Part shown: in pieces, positions 24,451-27,060 of the stretch
Layout: every line of letters starts with the position of its first letter
How positions within the stretch are numbered: position 1 is the first letter of the stretch
Assembly: GCF_022288825.1 (NCBI RefSeq)
Contig: NZ_JAKOOW010000009.1
Span: 85,660-112,719, forward strand
DNA: 27,060 bases
Source of the DNA: Kingella pumchi
GTDB lineage: Bacteria; Pseudomonadota; Gammaproteobacteria; Burkholderiales; Neisseriaceae
Direction of reading: 5' to 3'
The notes under the pieces: model-generated
What the model was told of the DNA's origin: nothing
Database searches by the model: none
The model's input: the letters and a program-made list of their open reading frames with translations, nothing else
Made by a program: the position numbers and the translations under genes

Positions 24451-25809
24451 TCAACTGTGTCGGCGGTGTTGCACAGGCGGGATGCCCAATTGTTCGCGGT
24501 ATTTGGCCACGGTGCGGCGGGCAATGTCGATGCCCTGCTGGTGGAGGAACTTGTGCAGCATGCAGTCGGAGTAGGGTTTGCGTTTGTCTTCGTTATCGAC
24601 AAGCTGGCTGATAACAGATTTGATGGCGTTGGCGCTCAGGCCTTCTTTGGTGTCGCCGCTGACTGCGTGGCTGAAGAAATAGCGTAACGCAAACAGCCCC
24701 TGCGGGCAAGCCAAATATTTGTTGCTGACGGCGCGGGAAATGGTGCTTTCGGCGAGATTCAGATGCTGGGCGCATTCTTTAAGCAGCATCGGCGCCAGCG
24801 CGATTTCGCCGAACTGGAAAAAGTCCTGCTGGCGCTCGACGATGTATTCGGCCACGCGCAGCACGGTGTTTTTGCGCTGGGCGAGCATGTCGATTTTCTG
24901 CTTGGCACCGATGATTTTCTCGCGCCAGGCGCTGTCGATGCCTTCGCTGTCGGCAAGCGCGTCGGACAATTCCTGGTTGATGCGGATTTGCGGGCCCGAT
25001 TCGCGGTTGCTGAACGCCTGCCAGCCTTTGCCGTCGTTGTGGACGAAAATATCGGGGCTGACGTAGGACACCGGCTCGCCGCTGGAAAAGCCGTAGGCGG
25101 GGTAGGGATTCAAGCCCGTAATCATTTTGAGCGCGGCTTTGAGCACGCTGTCACTGAATTCTGGCAGCAGCTTGCCCAGGCGGATGACGTTTTTGGGCTG
25201 GTTGGGCGTGAGCTTGTCCAGGTGGTGCATAACGATATGCGAGGCGCAGCGGCGCGCCAGCGTAATCGGCAGGCGGGAGAGCTGGTGCAGCAGCGACTGC
25301 TGCAGGTTTTCGGTGGCGATGCCGGGCGGGTCGAAATTACGCAGGTGCTCGAGCGCGATTTCCAGATCTTCTTCGCTGAGCATCCATTCCAAAGGCGTGT
25401 TGTCGACGATTTCTTCGATGCTTTCGGTCAGATAGCCTTTTTCGTCGAGAAAATCGATCAGCACATGCACATGCGCCGCTTCCAGCTGCGTGAGCGGATG
25501 CTCGCTCACCTGCTTGTGCAGATAGGCGTAGAGGTCTTCTTCGTCGGCCAGATTTTCCCAGGCGCTTTCGCTGTCTTCCAAACTCACATTGCGCTGCGAC
25601 ACCGCCGCCGATACCAGCGGCGGCTCGTAGGGCAGCTCGCTCTCGCCGTCGCTCTCGACCTTTTCCAGCAGCGGATTGTCCAGCAGCCAGTCTTCCACTT
25701 CGCGCTCGATTTCCTGGCTCGACATCTGCAGCACGCGCAAAGACTGCTGCATGCTCTGGTTGAGCTGCTGGCTTTGTTTCAGCTTGAGTTGGAAGTTGTT
25801 TTCGCTCAT
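24451..25809 (-). CDS. rpoN: RNA polymerase sigma-54 factor
   Basis: The 452-residue protein looks complete. Region I is Gln/Leu-rich (KLKQSQQLNQSMQQSLRVLQ) for activator response. Acidic region II follows, then the core-binding part with FDPPGIATENLQQSLLHQL, the helix-turn-helix (LNLAESTISRAVSNKY, about 350-365) and the RpoN box ARRTVAKYRE (430-439) that reads the -24 element. In gonococcus and meningococcus the rpoN locus is reported as a decayed copy lacking the DNA-binding part; here both DNA-binding motifs are present. The start is 14 bases after lptB, so the genes are co-transcribed. Confidence 0.96.
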   Translation of the reverse strand: MSENNFQLKLKQSQQLNQSMQQSLRVLQMSSQEIEREVEDWLLDNPLLEKVESDGESELPYEPPLVSAAVSQRNVSLEDSESAWENLADEEDLYAYLHKQVSEHPLTQLEAAHVHVLIDFLDEKGYLTESIEEIVDNTPLEWMLSEEDLEIALEHLRNFDPPGIATENLQQSLLHQLSRLPITLARRCASHIVMHHLDKLTPNQPKNVIRLGKLLPEFSDSVLKAALKMITGLNPYPAYGFSSGEPVSYVSPDIFVHNDGKGWQAFSNRESGPQIRINQELSDALADSEGIDSAWREKIIGAKQKIDMLAQRKNTVLRVAEYIVERQQDFFQFGEIALAPMLLKECAQHLNLAESTISRAVSNKYLACPQGLFALRYFFSHAVSGDTKEGLSANAIKSVISQLVDNEDKRKPYSDCMLHKFLHQQGIDIARRTVAKYREQLGIPPVQHRRHS

Positions 25810-25823
25810 GGTTTCAAACGGCT

Positions 25824-26561
25824 TCAGTAATCGAAGTTTTCGCCCAAATACACCGCGCGCACCTGCTCGTCGGCCACCAGTTCTTCCGGTTTGCCCGAGG
25901 CGAGCACCGTGCCTTCGCTGATGATGTAGGCACGGTCGCAGATGCGTAGGGTTTCGCGCACGTTGTGGTCGGTAATCAGCACGCCGATACCGCGCTCTTT
26001 CAAAAAGGCGATGATTTTCTGGATGTCGATCACCGCAATCGGATCGACGCCGGCAAAGGGTTCGTCCAGCAGGATAAAGCGCGGCTGCATCGCCAGCACG
26101 CGGGCGATTTCCACCCGCCGCCGCTCGCCGCCCGAGAGCGCGGGCGCCGGACTGGCGCGCAGGCGGCCGATGTTGAGGTCTTCAAGCAGCTTTTCCAGAC
26201 GGCGGTCGATTTCGGCCTTGTCTTTCAGATTGATTTCCAAAATGGCGCGGATGTTCTGCTCCACCGTCATCTTGCGGAAAATCGACGCTTCCTGCGGTAG
26301 ATAGCCGATACCGGCGCGGGCGCGCTCGTAAATCGGGCGGTGGCGCAGCTCGACGCCGTCGAGCGTGATGCTGCCGGCATCGGCGGCAATCAGGCCGACA
26401 ATCATGTAAAAACTGGTGGTTTTGCCCGCGCCGTTGGGGCCGAGCAGGCCGACCACTTCGCCGCTGGCGATGTCCAAAGAAAAATCTTTGACCACGCGGC
26501 GTTTTTTAAACGATTTCTGCAAACCGGCAACGTGCAAAACGGAAGGGGAAGATGAAGTCAT
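25824..26561 (-). CDS. lptB: LPS export ABC transporter ATPase LptB
   Basis: I place the start at MTSSSPSVLHVAGLQKSF (245 residues), as the longer frame upstream has no family similarity; no clear ribosome site is seen. ABC motifs are Walker A GPNGAGKTT (41-49), Q-loop LPQEAS, signature LSGGE (142-146), Walker B ILLDE (163-167) and the switch His199 in TDHN. The block EPFAGVDPIAVIDIQ and the end VYLGENFDY are specific to LptB. It powers LPS extraction from the inner membrane with LptFG and LptC. Its usual upstream neighbours lptC and lptA are absent here. Confidence 0.96.
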   Translation of the reverse strand: MTSSSPSVLHVAGLQKSFKKRRVVKDFSLDIASGEVVGLLGPNGAGKTTSFYMIVGLIAADAGSITLDGVELRHRPIYERARAGIGYLPQEASIFRKMTVEQNIRAILEINLKDKAEIDRRLEKLLEDLNIGRLRASPAPALSGGERRRVEIARVLAMQPRFILLDEPFAGVDPIAVIDIQKIIAFLKERGIGVLITDHNVRETLRICDRAYIISEGTVLASGKPEELVADEQVRAVYLGENFDY

Positions 26562-26622
26562 AAAGTTTACTGGAAGCAAGATGGCGCAGAGCCGCCAACA
26601 GGGCGGCGGCAGGGATGAGGAA

Positions 26623-26651
26623 ATTATACCGACAATATCCGCGCCTTCCAA
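26623..26651 (-). promoter_or_regulatory. Sigma-70 promoter of the lptB-rpoN-hpf unit
   Basis: Minus-strand TTGGAA (26646-26651) and TATAAT (26623-26628) are exactly 17 bases apart; the -10 box is perfect. It lies about 60 bases before the lptB start. A GCCGCC/GGCGGC stem (26591-26610) would form in the 5' leader. Confidence 0.8.
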
Positions 26652-26749
26652 AACCGCGTCGCCGCCGTTTTCAGGCAGTCTGAAACGCAAAACGGCAGGA
26701 TTTTGTTCTAGTTATTTGAATCAAAAGGAAAGAGTTGGCAAGCAGCCTG

Positions 26750-26776
26750 AAAAAACCCCACCGCCCGTGTGCGGTG
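26750..26776 (-). terminator. Terminator shielding lptB
   Basis: On the minus strand CACCGC and GCGGTG pair around a 6-base loop, followed by GGG and six T residues. It would stop transcripts coming from the transposase side before the lptB promoter. It may have belonged to a gene that lay here before the element inserted. Confidence 0.72.
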
Positions 26777-26828
26777 CAAAGGGCGGATTTGCCACAACGG
26801 CAACCAAAAGCAGCCTGAAAAACAGGCA

Positions 26829-26888
26829 TAAGTAACAAATTTACTGCTCAATCTGAGAAACGGGGCACTAAGTAACAAATTTACTGCT
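26829..26888. repeat. 20-bp direct repeat, two copies, at the end of the insertion element
   Basis: The 20-base unit TAAGTAACAAATTTACTGCT occurs at 26829-26848 and 26869-26888, with a period of exactly 40 bases. The unit has an internal dyad (AGTAA and TTACT). It lies just beyond the transposase stop codon. It may be the element's terminal repeat in two copies, or the end of one element abutting the remnant of another. Confidence 0.8.
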
Positions 26889-26894
26889 GAAAAT

Positions 26895-27060
26895 TTATTT
26901 TTCAGAGAAATAATCCTGAATAAACTTTATCTTGTTAGCCTTACTCATGCCGTGATGGCACTCCAAATGCCGCTTTAATCCGGCAAATGCGCCATCAAGC
27001 AGATTGGTGGTGTTTGGGATGCTCAAATCGGGATGCTCTTCAAACACAAACAGGTTGCCC
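26895..27060 (-). CDS. Transposase, C-terminal part
   Basis: The last 54 codons are visible. The translation contains IPNTTNLLDGAFAGLKRHL, then HHGMSKANKIKFIQDYF and a stop. The pattern of Pro-Asn-Thr-Thr-Asn, then an acidic residue and Gly, Leu-Lys, and Ser-Lys-x-Asn-Lys is found near the end of a group of DDE transposases, in which the acidic residue (usually Glu, here Asp) is probably the last catalytic residue. I cannot name the IS family with confidence. The 5' part is outside the window, so whether the gene is intact is unknown. Confidence 0.72.
   Translation of the reverse strand, partial: GNLFVFEEHPDLSIPNTTNLLDGAFAGLKRHLECHHGMSKANKIKFIQDYFSEK

Larger units (their letters stand above)
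26562..26894. other. Spacer between lptB and the transposase fragment
   Basis: It contains the lptB promoter, a terminator facing it, DUS copies near 26741 and 26810, a degenerate copy (TTTTCAGGCAGTCTGAAA) near 26670, and the direct repeat at the insertion-sequence end. No trace of an lptA or lptC coding end is seen. Confidence 0.6.
26829..27060 (-). mobile_element. End of an insertion sequence (continues beyond the right edge)
   Basis: The transposase C-terminus and the flanking repeated sequence mark the 3' end of an insertion element, reading towards lptB. The region is AT-richer than its neighbours and lacks DUS copies. The precise terminal inverted repeat cannot be set without the other end. 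Confidence 0.65.

Noticed and set aside
24763..25830. A 355-codon frame opposite rpoN
   Set aside because: Antisense shadow of a complete and well-conserved rpoN gene.

Overview
The window looks like chromosome of a GC-rich member of the Neisseriaceae. The strongest evidence is the repeat AGGCAGCCTGAA (often within TTTCAGGCTGCCTGAAA), a Kingella/Simonsiella-type dialect of the Neisserial DNA uptake sequence (DUS). Its core occurs about fifty times in 27 kb, in inverted pairs behind genes and inside coding frames. The host gene order (lon-hupB, lptE-holA, lptB-rpoN-hpf) is proteobacterial and the proteins are beta-proteobacterial in character. I cannot name the species.

Bases 1 to about 14960 hold the structural and lysis half of a P2-like (Peduovirus-type) prophage. 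The portal (Q) and terminase ATPase (P) run rightward. From the shared spacer at 11883-12053 a leftward block runs through scaffold/protease O, capsid N, small terminase M, head completion L, tail X, two small membrane proteins (holin candidates), an N-acetylmuramidase, Rz- and Rz1-like spanins, a TraR/DksA-type zinc finger, tail completion R and S, baseplate V, W, J, I, tail fibre H and a fibre-assembly protein. It ends with a permuted NlpC/P60-like peptidase and a small gene cut by the window edge. Several pairs overlap as ATGA or GTGA, indicating coupled translation. Sheath, tube, tape-measure, replication, repressor and integrase genes are not visible. The portal gene ends in a strong terminator and is followed by a 519-base gap with an AT-rich core, after which host genes begin.

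From 15439 the genes are bacterial. glnB (nitrogen PII signal), hupB (HU) and lon (protease) lie on the minus strand. hupB has a near-consensus sigma-70 promoter and lon a convincing heat-shock (sigma-32-like) promoter. An uncharacterised small membrane protein, holA (DNA polymerase III delta) and lptE (LPS export lipoprotein) follow on the same strand. bioA and bioD (biotin synthesis) diverge on the plus strand. dtd converges on bioD across a DUS-rich spacer. Last comes a minus-strand unit lptB-rpoN-hpf (LPS export ATPase, sigma-54, ribosome hibernation factor) with its own promoter and terminator.

The right edge carries the C-terminus of a transposase and a 20-bp direct repeat, next to lptB. 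The usual upstream partners lptC-lptA are absent from this position. Points of most interest are the abrupt, DUS-rich end of the prophage with a possible cos-like sequence, DUS copies that supply stop codons and give proteins -Ala-Ala ends, the TraR-like and NlpC/P60-like accessory genes in the phage, and the heat-shock promoter of lon.
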